From Dichomitus squalens LYAD-421 SS1 (taxonomy: Eukaryota; Basidiomycota; Agaricomycetes; Polyporales; Polyporaceae), in assembly GCF_000275845.1 (NCBI RefSeq), contig NW_006766951.1, positions 1 through 10,113 of the forward strand: 10,113 nt of DNA, read 5' to 3'. Below the pieces are notes generated by a model that was given only the letters and a program-made list of their open reading frames with translations, made no database searches and was not told the origin of the DNA. How positions within the stretch are numbered: position 1 is the first letter of the stretch; each line of letters opens with the position of its first letter. Position numbers and translations under genes: made by a program. Shown one piece after another: positions 1 to 7,794 of this stretch.

Positions 1-660
1 TAGACCTGTCTAGACCGTCTGGAGTAGTACGGATTGTCCTAGACAGTACCAGAAGAGTCCGGAAGCATAGCTATAGTACACGAGCAGAGAGTCCCAAATA
101 TGGTAACATACTACATAAGCGACTACAGCTAAGCGCTAGGAGACGCATAGCCTCGTGTAGTCCGGACCGGATAAGTCCAAGTTCAACAATTGCGAATGGG
201 AAGAATGGCTGTGAGACACCATGACGCCAATACTTTACCTGCTGAGCGCGCAGAGATGTGCACCTAACTTGTTACCAAAGCACCTCGCTAAGACCTCTCA
301 GCTTGCGTGTATGACTTACCATAAAGCGCAGCTTCACCGGGCAACAATGCGGTTCGAAAGAAGGAACTTACAGGGTAATATGCCATAGACACCCATATTG
401 TGCGTGCCGAGGCATTATTGCGGCGACATCTGCATAAAGATATGCTGTTTCAACCTTTATCACAGACAGTAGCAGGCAAGACGTGATCCCAGTCCCAGGA
501 AGAGAAAGATATGCACAGAGGTGGGGAGATGGAAGTAGGAAGAAAGGGGCGTTGGTGAAAGGTGAGGCTGTTGGTCGAGGAGCTTTATGCTCCACTGCGT
601 GCCCAAGTGACCTGAGTAAGTGAGGGGTTATACCGCACTTATCGCGTTTTACTACCCTAA
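1..660. other. Stretch without a recognisable gene
   Basis: I see no convincing coding region, RNA gene or repeat copy here. The longest open frame (368-670, minus strand, about 100 codons) has no recognisable motif and an unconvincing composition. Isolated splice-like words occur, such as GTAAGT on the plus strand near 616 and on the minus strand near 371 and 321, but no plausible exon chain links them. It is best read as intergenic or decayed sequence. Confidence 0.5.
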
Positions 661-1053
661 GTGGGGGCAAGGTCGGGGCCTAATAAAAGGTCGTCATTGA
701 TCCACCTTCTGGGAAGTCGACCAAAAGGCTACAAAAAGACGACGCCGTCGCCAAGGCCATTGATGCTCCAGCGCCTACCTCCACTGCGGCTCAAAACAAA
801 TAGGGCCAAACAGTTGGACTTAGGAGCGGTCGCGGGACTCGCGGTTGTTGATGCGACTGCTCCTTGTGCTTATCGGGGGCATCTCTAGTCTTGCGCTTTC
901 AGAGGGCTTGTCTAGCTTGCGTCTGCTGCCGTTTATTAGAGTTTATACTGGCAGGCTTGGGTTTCTCTGGGCTCTGCGTGCTCGGGGGCTAGGGGGCTAC
1001 TACTGGTCGCTGCTTGCTGGGATTCTACGACTAATTCCTTTTCTCTCCTTTAG
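661..1053. other. Coding-like patch, probably a decayed element
   Basis: Short stretches with protein-like composition occur on both strands. On the plus strand, 687-800 reads as a 38-codon lysine/aspartate/alanine-rich peptide containing DPPSGKSTKRLQKDD and closed by stops on both sides. On the minus strand, 1040 down to about 830 reads as hydrophilic Ser/Glu/Pro/Gln-rich segments (for example SSSPLAPEHAEPRETQ), broken by a frame change and stops near 930. The plus-strand frame opposite (845-1099) is strongly hydrophobic, as expected when a hydrophilic frame is read antisense, though the reverse reading, a small membrane protein, is not excluded. I recognise no family. The broken frames suggest a relic, for example of a gag-like or disordered protein. 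Confidence 0.15.
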
Positions 1054-1106
1054 CTCCTTCCATAGCATGCGGGCGGCCGCTCCATGGTCTGTTGTTTGAG
1101 GGGTCA

Positions 1107-1359
1107 ATGAGAACAAGGTGCAGTAAGTTCCAATCGTTGTTCTCAAGAGCTTCAGCTGACTATCATTCACTTAGCTTCACCCTTATCAGGGCTGGATGTC
1201 GTCCGGAGAACATGCATGTGGGTCAGCGGAGCCATTAATGGTGAGTCGTCTATTTTTCGATGTGTACAACGTGTACACCGCATACTGACACGTATGCTCT
1301 CCACAGGGCCGCAGATAGAACCGTGTACCCCAGCCGCAGGAGGGATAAACAGGGAATAG
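1107..1359 (+). CDS. Candidate tiny three-exon ORF or gene tail (two consensus introns)
   Basis: Removing introns 1123-1189 and 1241-1306 leaves one frame open: exon 1107-1122, exon 1190-1240 (51 nt) and exon 1307-1359 ending in TAG. From the ATG at 1107 the product would be 39 residues. The same frame stays open upstream to 1035, just behind a pyrimidine-rich stretch ending in TTTAG at 1053, so this may be the 3' part of a longer split gene rather than a complete one. The other two frames hit stops once spliced. The product matches no family I know, and it is rich in arginine with four or five cysteines. The support is the quality of the splice signals and the frame continuity, not homology. 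It could also be a non-coding spliced transcript or a relic. Confidence 0.2.
1123..1189 (+). other. Predicted spliceosomal intron (67 nt)
   Basis: Donor GTAAGT at 1123, branch-point-like GCTGAC at 1155-1160, and the pyrimidine-rich acceptor TTCACCCTTATCAG ending at 1189. Size and all three signals match the usual basidiomycete intron. A second intron of almost the same length follows 51 nt downstream. Confidence 0.4.
1241..1306 (+). other. Predicted spliceosomal intron (66 nt)
   Basis: Donor GTGAGT directly after ATTAATG, branch-point-like ACTGAC at 1284-1289, and acceptor CTCTCCACAG ending at 1306. All signals are close to consensus. Spliced, codon GGG is formed across the junction and the frame runs on to TAG at 1357-1359. 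Confidence 0.45.
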
Positions 1360-1583
1360 GTCTTGACGGTGGCTGTTGTAAGTCGTCCATGAGTATCATG
1401 ATATTATCTTGGTTGTGTCGCTGTGGTGCATAGAGGGCGGGAAGGGGTACCCTGGAGTGATTGTAGCCTCAACGGTCATGTCATGAGTGGGCACACCATG
1501 GCATGGATTTTGCAGTATCACTCTTTATACATATCTACCTGTGTAACTATACAATGAAATAGGTTGCCTATCGTCATACACCG
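1360..1583. other. Spacer without recognisable features
   Basis: There is a GTAAGT at 1378 and a possible acceptor GCATAG ending at 1433, but no clear branch point and no continuing frame. Nothing else stands out. Confidence 0.4.
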
Positions 1584-2066
1584 GTGTTTATCGCACCACA
1601 GAGAGAGCAGCAAGCGATCGGGAGCCCGAATGTAGTGAAAACCCGCAAATGGAAGGTCGTAAAAGGGAAAGTTTCTTTGCGAAAAATCCGGTCTTCAGAT
1701 CCTAGACTATCTAGTGAAAGAGAGCGGGCAGTAGATCGTCATTCTGACGGGTTATTTACAAGAAAAGCTGGGAGTTTTAGGGCCGCGTTTATGTGGTGTT
1801 TTTCCCGACCTTCTGAGCACGCAGTGCTCAGCAAGAGCGTGGAGCTATGTGATAGTGGCGAAGCGACGTCAGTCAACAAGACGCCCGAGTCCGGGGCTAA
1901 TTCGGGTCAGATTCGTATTACTAAACAGGAACTGGCAACCGTTTTTCTCTCTGGCATCTCCTCCGTACCGAATGCCTTGCAGCGAAAGATACATCTTGAA
2001 AATTTGTGCGCCCATAGGCAGCTAGATTCCAACTGCAATCGAATGACCATTAATCATATATGCTGA
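1584..2066 (+). CDS. Hypothetical ORF, 160 codons, unrecognised
   Basis: This is an uninterrupted frame of 160 codons. The predicted product is hydrophilic, with a basic N-terminal third rich in Lys/Arg (for example TRKWKVVKGKVSLRK near residues 20-34), no signal peptide, no membrane segment and no domain I recognise. The ATG lies in an unremarkable context. It is less GC-biased than the HET gene and has no conserved splice signals around it. An open frame of this length can arise by chance in about 10 kb read in six frames, so the call rests on length alone. It may be spurious, or a decayed gene fragment. Confidence 0.15.
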   Translation: MFIAPQREQQAIGSPNVVKTRKWKVVKGKVSLRKIRSSDPRLSSERERAVDRHSDGLFTRKAGSFRAAFMWCFSRPSEHAVLSKSVELCDSGEATSVNKTPESGANSGQIRITKQELATVFLSGISSVPNALQRKIHLENLCAHRQLDSNCNRMTINHIC

Positions 2067-2290
2067 TTATAAGCTGCCATTATATGCCGTGAGTCGTCTC
2101 GCCCGATGTTTGTCTACCATCTTTCGTCTGACGAGACTTAACTTGGTGAGAATTTGCGGACGCAGACGCGCGCCGGAGAGGGCTGGCCGGCTTTGGCCGG
2201 TATGACCGTGCATGCCCATTAGTTGCGCCTTTTGCTGATGTTGTTCTCGTTCACTTACCTCCGTCGCCTGCGAGCTAACATTTCGCCAGT
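2067..2290. other. Spacer without recognisable gene
   Basis: It contains a GC-rich patch around 2160-2200 with the word TGGCCGG twice (2184-2190, 2194-2200), able to form a five-pair hairpin (CCGGC/GCCGG). It also holds a GTGAGT near 2089 with no matching acceptor. I see no gene here. Confidence 0.35.
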
Positions 2291-3039
2291 GTGCAGTTTT
2301 GTCCCGTCTCTTTCCTGCAAGCGCACTATGTATTGTTGCCACCAGTACCCGACTCCAACGATGCACGAAGAGCATCGCGCTTGATGCCCACTAGGCCTCG
2401 TCTTCACACCGTAGAGCGAACCATATCAATTCGTGAGTGCTCCGCACCCGTCTGCTCTCCGATTGCTCAACTTGACGTTCGTCAGTTCGAAACCTTCGTC
2501 CAGTTTCGGCTTGCCTACAACGGCGCTCTGAAGCATCCGTCGCTGTCCTTGGAATTTGACTCGCCACTGGCACCTCTGTCTGAACACCTTTCCCCCCGTC
2601 ACCCTTCCGAAATTCTGGCCACCGGCGGTGCATGCGTGTCTTGCTTTGCGCTTGACAAGTCGTGCGATGGCCGGCCCATTTCGTGGTATCTTTCTCGCAA
2701 CGAGTGGGTTGCGAGGACAAGGGCGGGGTGACAAGCTTGGTGAGTTTGTACGTCATTTTCGCTGGTAGGCGCTGTGGTGCTCCAGAGTGCGAGGCGTGCC
2801 TGCGATTTCACTGTGTAGTGCGGATGCCCGCCTTGATTGGCGCGTTCTCTTGTGCAATGTGCATACGATCAGCGTTGTCTACCTCTGACTTGATGCTGGT
2901 ATGTTACACGTTATATGAGGTCAGTCAGACCATCGCAAGACAGAGTCGGATAATGAGCTCCCCCATGTATGCGGGACGCGGACTCGACTGTCCGACTCGT
3001 CCTCCACATGTGTGTATGCTTCGTGTTCGTCACGGATAG
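2291..3039 (+). CDS. Candidate two-exon gene with a paired cysteine cluster
   Basis: The frame starting at ATG 2291 is open to 2731. If the intron 2686-2768 is removed, it continues in frame to a stop at 3037-3039, giving about 221 residues. Exon 1 carries C-x2-C-x6-C-D-G-R-P (cysteines from 2633), preceded by a Ser/Pro/Leu-rich stretch. Exon 2 begins within a few codons of C-x4-C-x2-C-x5-C (2773-2817). The joined pattern, two cysteine triplets separated by a G-x-P turn, resembles small zinc-binding or zinc-cluster-like proteins common in Agaricomycetes, but I cannot name a family. The start is uncertain: a good intron (2433-2485, GTGAGT, ACTTGAC, GTTCGTCAG) would place an upstream exon in another frame that meets TAG at 2412-2414. 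The 3' part after 2830 looks poorly conserved. It may be a pseudogene. Confidence 0.25.
2433..2485 (+). other. Alternative predicted intron (53 nt)
   Basis: Donor GTGAGT at 2433, branch-like ACTTGAC at 2470-2476 and acceptor GTTCGTCAG ending at 2485. The signals are good, but using it shifts the upstream frame onto a TAG at 2412-2414, unless a further intron ends exactly there (the acceptor-like CTTCACACCGTAG ends at 2414). It competes with the unspliced start at 2291 for the cysteine-cluster candidate. Confidence 0.25.
2686..2768 (+). other. Predicted intron joining the two cysteine clusters (83 nt)
   Basis: Donor GTATCT at 2686, possible branch GGTGAC near 2728-2733, acceptor CGCTGGTAG ending at 2768. 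Without splicing the upstream frame ends at TGA 2729-2731. Splicing avoids that stop and joins the C-x2-C-x6-C exon in phase to the C-x4-C-x2-C-x5-C exon. A stronger donor, GTGAGT at 2740, is too close (29 nt) to this acceptor to be used with it. Confidence 0.3.
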
Positions 3040-3216
3040 TATGCTCGGTTGTCCTCCTTTTAAGCCCCGGGACGCAAGAGAAGGACAACCGACTAGCTTA
3101 ATCAGCTATTGTATCAGAAGAGTAGTACATTCCCGTCGGCACCAACGAAATAAGGAATACATCACGATTCCTCACTGCCAAGTCATGACCGACTACAGAC
3201 ATTCGCGACATCACAC

Positions 3217-3478
3217 CGCTGCAACATTCAAATGAACGAGCTCCTAGACTTACTCTGAAGGGTAGAGAATGATTCTATCTGCTTCAGTAATCCGTCGAAG
3301 TGCTCATACCCGACAGTGCTTTCCAGTCGGCAACTCAACCGCGCTAGCCATAAGCCTCATGTATGTAGCATGTACGGAGACTTGATTGTCGGCAAGCCTA
3401 CCTCCGCCTTACTCCGCGCCTTCATTGCTGCTCACCCATAGAAACAGGACCTGCACGACAAGCGTGCTCCATCACGCA
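3217..3478 (+). repeat. Left arm of diverged inverted repeat (copy of HET upstream region)
   Basis: Read on the plus strand, this segment aligns with the reverse complement of 6967-7220, which lies upstream of the HET gene. The clearest part runs from CGCTAGCCATA near 3342 through AAGCCTACCTCCGC and CCTTACTCCGCGCCTTCA to the shared 18-mer CTGCTCACCCATAGAAAC (3428-3445), with small indels such as a 9-nt gap near 3406. Similarity fades towards both ends. No HET coding sequence follows it to the right, where a gene driven from this copy would lie. Confidence 0.65.
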
Positions 3479-3787
3479 GACCTTGCGCGTCGGAATCTGT
3501 GCATGCAGTTGCTCGTCTTGAAATTATCGTATCCGACGTGCCATTGTCTTGTGCATGCTCATGCATGTATATTGATGCACATCTGTGCCGCATACAGTTA
3601 TAATTAGCACAGGCATCGCTACATGTGATTGCACAAACACTGCAGTGATCCATTGAGGTTGAGTCACTACGGGACCTGGACTGCATACTAGTAAAGCACC
3701 TACTATAAGGCATAGGAAGGGATCGGTATGTGCTGCACGGCTAGACAGCGGCTTCGACGGTACAGCAGCGGGAGGCCACCATTTGAG
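3479..3787. other. Stretch without a recognisable gene
   Basis: This is where a second HET gene would start if the left inverted-repeat arm were its promoter. I found no trace of the HET N-terminus (MRLLDT... or ILSHTWD) in the plus-strand frames. It contains a run of TGCATG-type words (3499-3577). Weak similarity to the sequence before copy B (9130-9196) may mean the direct repeat starts a little earlier than called. Confidence 0.4.
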
Positions 3788-4209
3788 TCAAACTGTAGGA
3801 TATCACATCTATTACCTTGCGTTTTGTGGGATGATTGTGCAGTAACGTTTCCCCGTCCGAGTCGCTTGTGATGACCGTCTCGTATACATGTATATACCTT
3901 GAGCGACGTTAACAATGCACGTAGTAGAGTCTATTCACGAGAGCGCTCCACCCCGCGTCCCAGCCCTACTCTCAAAGAGTCCGATCTAACTTCGTCGATC
4001 GAGGCCAAAACCTGAGGCGCCAAGATGACATTTGATACCTTTCGCGTCGTCAGAGGTTGCATACATATCCCCATTCGTCCTGGTCAGGCGCGATGGTCAT
4101 TGAGACTGCGAGGAAAATGGAACTATATATGAGGCGAAGGCGTTGGAACGCGACGCTACCAAGGTGAATACATACAGCACAACGATAGTGATGTCCACCG
4201 AGAAAATGT
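3788..4209 (+). repeat. Direct repeat copy A, just past the HET stop codon
   Basis: This segment of about 0.42 kb aligns in the same orientation with 9197-9597. It includes a perfectly identical 51-bp run (3849-3899 versus 9262-9312) and several shorter shared blocks, for example CTTCGTCGATCGAGGCCA, AACTATATATGAGGC and GTCCACCGAGAAAATGT at the right end. The rest differs by substitutions and small indels, so the copies are old. It ends 34 bp from the HET stop (HET runs on the other strand), so it probably supplies the HET 3' UTR and downstream region. It has no conserved reading frame between the copies. Confidence 0.85.
3885..3900. promoter_or_regulatory. Palindromic core TATACATGTATA within repeat A
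   Basis: The 12-bp perfect palindrome TATACATGTATA sits inside the 51-bp block identical between copies A and B. Retention of this block in otherwise diverged copies could mean a binding site or a transcript-end signal, or recent patchy conversion. No function can be assigned from sequence. Confidence 0.25.
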
Positions 4210-4243
4210 AAATACCCTCACGGCCGTCCAGAAGGCAGTCCCG

Positions 4244-6765
4244 TCAAGCCGATACACCTCCCTCGCCCTCCGCTTCCCCGTCGACTTCCCCGCCATGTGA
4301 CTCCGAGCGCACTCCACCCTCTCCTCCGGAGTCTGCATCCGGCACACCCGTGCTGCCCTCCAAATCTAGCAGACCGAGACGTGCACCGTCGATGGCGCTA
4401 CACGCGCGACCTCCGCTTCCCTCACCCTCAGCCTCGACATCCTGCGCGCCCTGTTCATCGTCAGCGCCGGACGCCTGAAGCTCTTCCGCGTGGGCCGACT
4501 TGGACGACGTGAGAGCTGTGTCCTGCAGCATCTTGGTGACGACTCCAACGCGCAGGATGTAATGCGATGGGCCTGCCCAGTCCAAGGCGAGCAGCACGGT
4601 GAGCCGCTGTGCTGCGAGAGTGAAGACGACTTTCTTCATGGGCAGCGACCAGTGCCAAATCCAATATGCTCTAAGATGATCTGACCACTCCATAGAGCCA
4701 GAAAACACCTCCATCTCCTCGACCAAGCCAGGAGCGGGTTGCAACACCTTGACATTGGCCTTGATCCTCAACCGCTGAATATAATACTTGTCCTCGAGAG
4801 TATGCTGGTACTCGACGGCGATCCTGTGGTCGTCATTGGAAAGCGTGAGCCAGTGAGTGTTCGGATGGCTCTCATCCGGCCCTCGGAGTTCCGCCGTGTA
4901 CCCTTGGGCACGTAGAGCATCGCGAGTCTTCTTCAGCAGCATCAGGTTGAGAGTCTTGTGCCGCTGACGGTGAGCATCCTGTGATTGTGCGGGAGCGCGC
5001 TCCGGCTTGGAGATGTACACGGTCTTCACCGCAATGTGTTCGCGACAGCGCGCGATGGTTGCCGGTGACAAAGGAAAGAGGGCGTAATACTCAGGAAGGC
5101 GCTCAAGGTCAGGGCGCATTCCCACATATTTGTGGTACAAGTGTTCGACGCCGGAGTTGGAGGGAGGGATGCGGCAGGCCTGCCCGAGAAGAGCGCCAGG
5201 AAGGTCGTCGTGTTCGCACCCGAGGATGACCAGGTACCACTGAGATCGAGCTTCGCTATCATACTCTGTAAGCCGCTCGGGAAGTGCAATCGAAAGGGGT
5301 ACGACGGGCAACTTGGTGCGAATACCATGTGGAGTGAAGGTGTATTCGGGAGCCGGCAGGTCCTTGAGCTTGAGCCGATGGAACAAATCGTCATGAGCGA
5401 TGGCTCTGATCTTTTCCCCTGATTCAAAGTCGCTGATGTCTGAATCAAAAGGTGTCGAGCCGGACGTCAACTTTGTGAACGACTGAGCATTCTCTAGTGC
5501 CTGAACAAGATCCTGATTGGGATTGCAGCCCCTGTAGATATGCCGGTCCCACGCAAAGAGACTCAGGTCGGGAATTCGCCGCACAATCTCCTCCTGCAGC
5601 CGCCGGAATGCGCGTGATCCCTCGCCGTAGAGAGTGGGCATGTAGATGTTGAAGATTCCAAGCAGCGAGTATGCTCGGTCCTCCTCCCGCGTCGTCTGCC
5701 GCTGCGCTGCCCACGAGAGTCGCTGAGCTACGCTGAACTCGCCGAGCGACTTCACGTGCAACAGAGCCTGATATGGGATGCCTGTGATCTCCTCAATGAG
5801 CTCAAAGAGCGTATGCTTCCCGCCGATTTCCGTCCAGTCGTCAGCGAGAAACGTCACGCCGGAAGGCGCGATGAGCTCTTGGAGCGTCCACCCGCGCTTG
5901 TGCCATCGGCTCGAGCGGAAGGCGGAATAAGGCTCGTGGGGGTTTTTGCCGGATGGAACGTCTGCCAGGTAGGCGTAGCACAGACCCGCACGACCATACC
6001 ATAGATACATTGAGTTGATCGACTCTGTCTGCTCTGAGCTGCTCGTTTTGTCAATGCAGCATGAGTCGATCCAGAGGTATCGGTACCCGGCCTCGCGCGC
6101 CACCCTGCACGCCTCTCGGATCTTCGGAGAGAGCTCTGGATCGTCCCAGATCGAGCGCGGAGAAGCCCTCGAGCCATCGTCTTGGGCCAGCTGGGGCGAA
6201 GAACCTTCGGTGGGATAGGAAGCTATGGGAGAGTCGCCTTGAGTGATGTCACCTCCTGGGGATACCGGGGAGGAAGTGGGCTGGAGGTAGAGGGGAAGGA
6301 AGACGGCCAGCAGAATGAACTGGTATATGATCTTCAACGCACGGCCCGGTCGCGATTCCCGGGCATCATCCGGTGCATCGTCGCGCTCCGCTACGAGGTC
6401 TCCCCCGGCCGGGTGGGGACTGTCGAGAGGGAGTGTGGTGCACTCGTTCTCCAGCCGTGATGATGCTGATGAAAATCAAAAGGGCGCGTCAGCAAACACG
6501 CGCGAGAAGAGTATTGGATGGACGGCGGACATGCTGAGCCATCCAGCGGGCCTCTTTGTACAGGTGAGGAAACAGGTTGAGAGCCTCCCGCGCCGGGCTG
6601 GGAGGACTGAGATTGTAGAACATAACGCTTCTGGATCTTCTTCAGTTGCTTGAACGTCTGCTCGCCCTTGGGATCCCAGGTGTGCGAGAGGATGGCGAAC
6701 TTCGTATTCTTGTCCTCCGGGTCCTTCTCGACGAACTGTCCGGTGTGCGTGTCCAAGAGACGCAT
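4244..6765 (-). CDS. HET-domain (heterokaryon incompatibility) protein
   Basis: This is a HET (Pfam PF06985) protein. In filamentous fungi this domain mediates regulated cell death after non-self recognition, as in vegetative incompatibility; a role in this species is inferred. The N-terminal exon (6765 to about 6562 or 6627) encodes MRLLDTHTGQFVEKDPEDKN and then FAILSHTWD, the classic first HET block, and the ATG has a good CACCATG context. After a Pro/Ser-rich linker come IWDDPELSPKIREAC (from 6151), LWIDSCCID (6076-6050), RGWTLQELIAP (5896-5864), AQRLSWAAQRQTTREEDRAY (from 5728), LLGIF and MPTLYGEG (5641-5618), all in the order typical of basidiomycete HET proteins. A conserved C-terminal block of unknown function follows (about 5239-4538, with WYLVILGCEHDDLP, TAELRGPDESHP, VEYQHTLED). 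Then comes a Gly/Glu-rich acidic tail to the TGA at 4244-4246. There is no NACHT, WD40 or ankyrin region. The frame changes inside the linker, so at least one intron (or a frameshift) lies between 6627 and 6255. The product is about 700-760 residues. Confidence 0.9.
6256..6626 (-). other. HET linker region with unresolved splicing
   Basis: The first exon's frame ends at a stop near 6391. The frame that leads into the HET body is open from about 6475. Phase-compatible solutions include: donor GTTATG at 6626 with acceptor TTTTGATTTTCATCAG ending at 6466 (branch CTGAC 6492-6488), 161 nt; donor GTACAA at 6561 with acceptor ending at 6281 (TTCCTTCCCCTCTACCTCCAG), 281 nt, giving a 746-residue product; or the 6561 donor with a weak acceptor at 6449. 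A separate in-frame 87-nt intron 6342-6256 (GTGCGT donor, CCCCAG acceptor) would remove a hydrophobic stretch (KIIYQFILLAVFLPLYL) that is odd for a cytosolic HET linker. The gene body reads on unchanged in every case. A disabling frameshift cannot be excluded. Confidence 0.5.
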
Positions 6766-6781
6766 GGTGCCTCTTCAGAAA

Positions 6782-6836
6782 CTAGGGATGGACAGCAGTC
6801 GGCTGTCAGTGAAACCCGCCAATGAGATGTACATAC
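6782..6836 (-). other. Predicted 5' UTR intron of the HET gene (55 nt)
   Basis: On the minus strand: donor GTATGT at 6836, branch CACTGACAG near 6810, acceptor CCATCCCTAG ending at 6782 (or TTTCTGAAG ending at 6773). It lies 17 nt before the HET ATG. All signals are near consensus. It implies that HET transcription starts upstream of 6836, in the segment that leads back to the inverted-repeat arm at 6967-7220. Confidence 0.5.
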
Positions 6837-6966
6837 GTGACAAACCGACACCGTATGCGAACGGGGCTCCCTGCTAGCCAATGCGACCAAGCACGACAAC
6901 GGATGCACAAGAAACGGCAACTCGCGATGTCTCTTCGGTGACTCGTCCAAGCAGTGCCTGTGAGGT

Positions 6967-7220
6967 GCGAGGGAGAAGCGTGTTGTTTGTGGTACAGGTC
7001 TCGTTTCTATGGGTGAGCAGTATTGAAGGCGTGGAGTAAGGCACGGACGCGGAGCTAGGCTTGTTAACAATCGACTCTACGTGTATGATGCACACGTGAG
7101 GTCTATGGCCAGCGCTGGCAGTTGGAAGGATGGGCAACCACTTGTCAGCTGTCTCAGAGATATGAATTGCGAGGCTCCGAAGGACAGACTGATGGACTGT
7201 CCAGTCAAATGCTGCCGCAC
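6967..7220 (-). repeat. Right arm of inverted repeat; HET upstream/promoter region
   Basis: This is the reverse-complement partner of 3217-3478, best conserved at 6989-7105 with the exact 18-mer at 7003-7020. It sits about 0.2-0.45 kb upstream of the HET start, beyond the 5' UTR intron, so it probably holds promoter or leader sequence. A CACGTG palindrome at 7093-7098 (E-box type) is not kept in the left arm, where the matching site reads CATGTA. No TATA box is obvious. Confidence 0.65.
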
Positions 7221-7794
7221 TCGTGCTTAGTCAAAGCTGAGTACACAATGTCGCGGAGGTAGCGCAAGGCCTAGACACGGGCAGCGGTCAGCTTGGGCGA
7301 TAGGACAAAGGACGAGCAATAGCTACCTGGGGGAGAGTCCACCTCGGTGCATCAGTGTCGGAGCATCTGTACGAAGCCTTTATCGCGATCTCAGGCTTAC
7401 CACGTGTTGGACGCATGGTGCCAGCTTCGGTGCAGGCAGTAAACACACGTCCCTAGCGCGAGACGCGCGAGAACCCTGTCCTGTCTGATCGACGATTCTA
7501 CTCCTGAGCAAAGGGGCAGATGGCGATATGGCTGTGACAGACAATCACCACCATCATGCTCATTCGCTGCTCAGACGCGGTGCGCCCACATATCACTTGA
7601 CCAAATTCACGCATGCTGGAGCCAACTTCACGATACATCGAAGACAACGACTTGCATTGCTTATGAAGCATGAGAACGTTTACATCAAACTTACCCAGTA
7701 GGCATCACAGCCGGAGGGAGAGGGTCTCCCATTTCTACTCGGACGCCTCCACCAGGCCTAGGCTACATACTCCGTTCTAGATACAGCCAATCAG
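7221..7794. other. Stretch without a convincing gene
   Basis: The only lead is on the minus strand. A short frame from ATG at 7732 (MGDPLPPAVMPTG) runs to a strong donor GGGTAAGTTT at 7694. An acceptor CTCCAG ending at 7616 would then join it in phase to about 38 more codons. The branch point is poor and the product unrecognised, so I do not call a gene. Confidence 0.35.

Noticed and set aside
2391..2756. Several long minus-strand frames opposite the cysteine-cluster candidate
   Set aside because: They overlap each other and the plus-strand frame, lack motifs, and look like shadows of a stop-poor stretch.
3499..3577. Cluster of TGCATG words as a tandem repeat or RNA element
   Set aside because: Copies are irregularly spaced with no stable structure visible; probably chance.
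3386..3607. Plus-strand ORF sharing a THRN peptide with a minus-strand ORF at 6874-7137
   Set aside because: The peptide similarity follows from the DNA inverted repeat. Frames diverge outside it and the region is upstream non-coding sequence of the HET gene.
4081..4139. AACTATATATGAGGC in repeats A and B as a TATA promoter
   Set aside because: It is shared by both copies, but no gene starts downstream of it in either place, and in A it runs against the HET 3' end.
6280..6337. ATG at 6337 as the HET start with a signal peptide (MKIIYQFILLAVFLPLYL)
   Set aside because: The essential first HET block (ILSHTWD) lies upstream at 6765-6650, and HET proteins are not secreted. The hydrophobic stretch is more likely intronic or linker sequence.
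6391..6765. Minus-strand 124-codon frame containing the HET N-terminus as a separate gene
   Set aside because: Only its first 45-68 codons are HET-like; the rest is linker or intron read-through. It is the first exon of the HET gene.
7616..7732. Minus-strand two-exon mini-gene (ATG 7732, donor 7694, acceptor 7616)
   Set aside because: The donor is excellent, but the branch point is poor, several acceptors compete and the product is unrecognised, so evidence is too thin to call.
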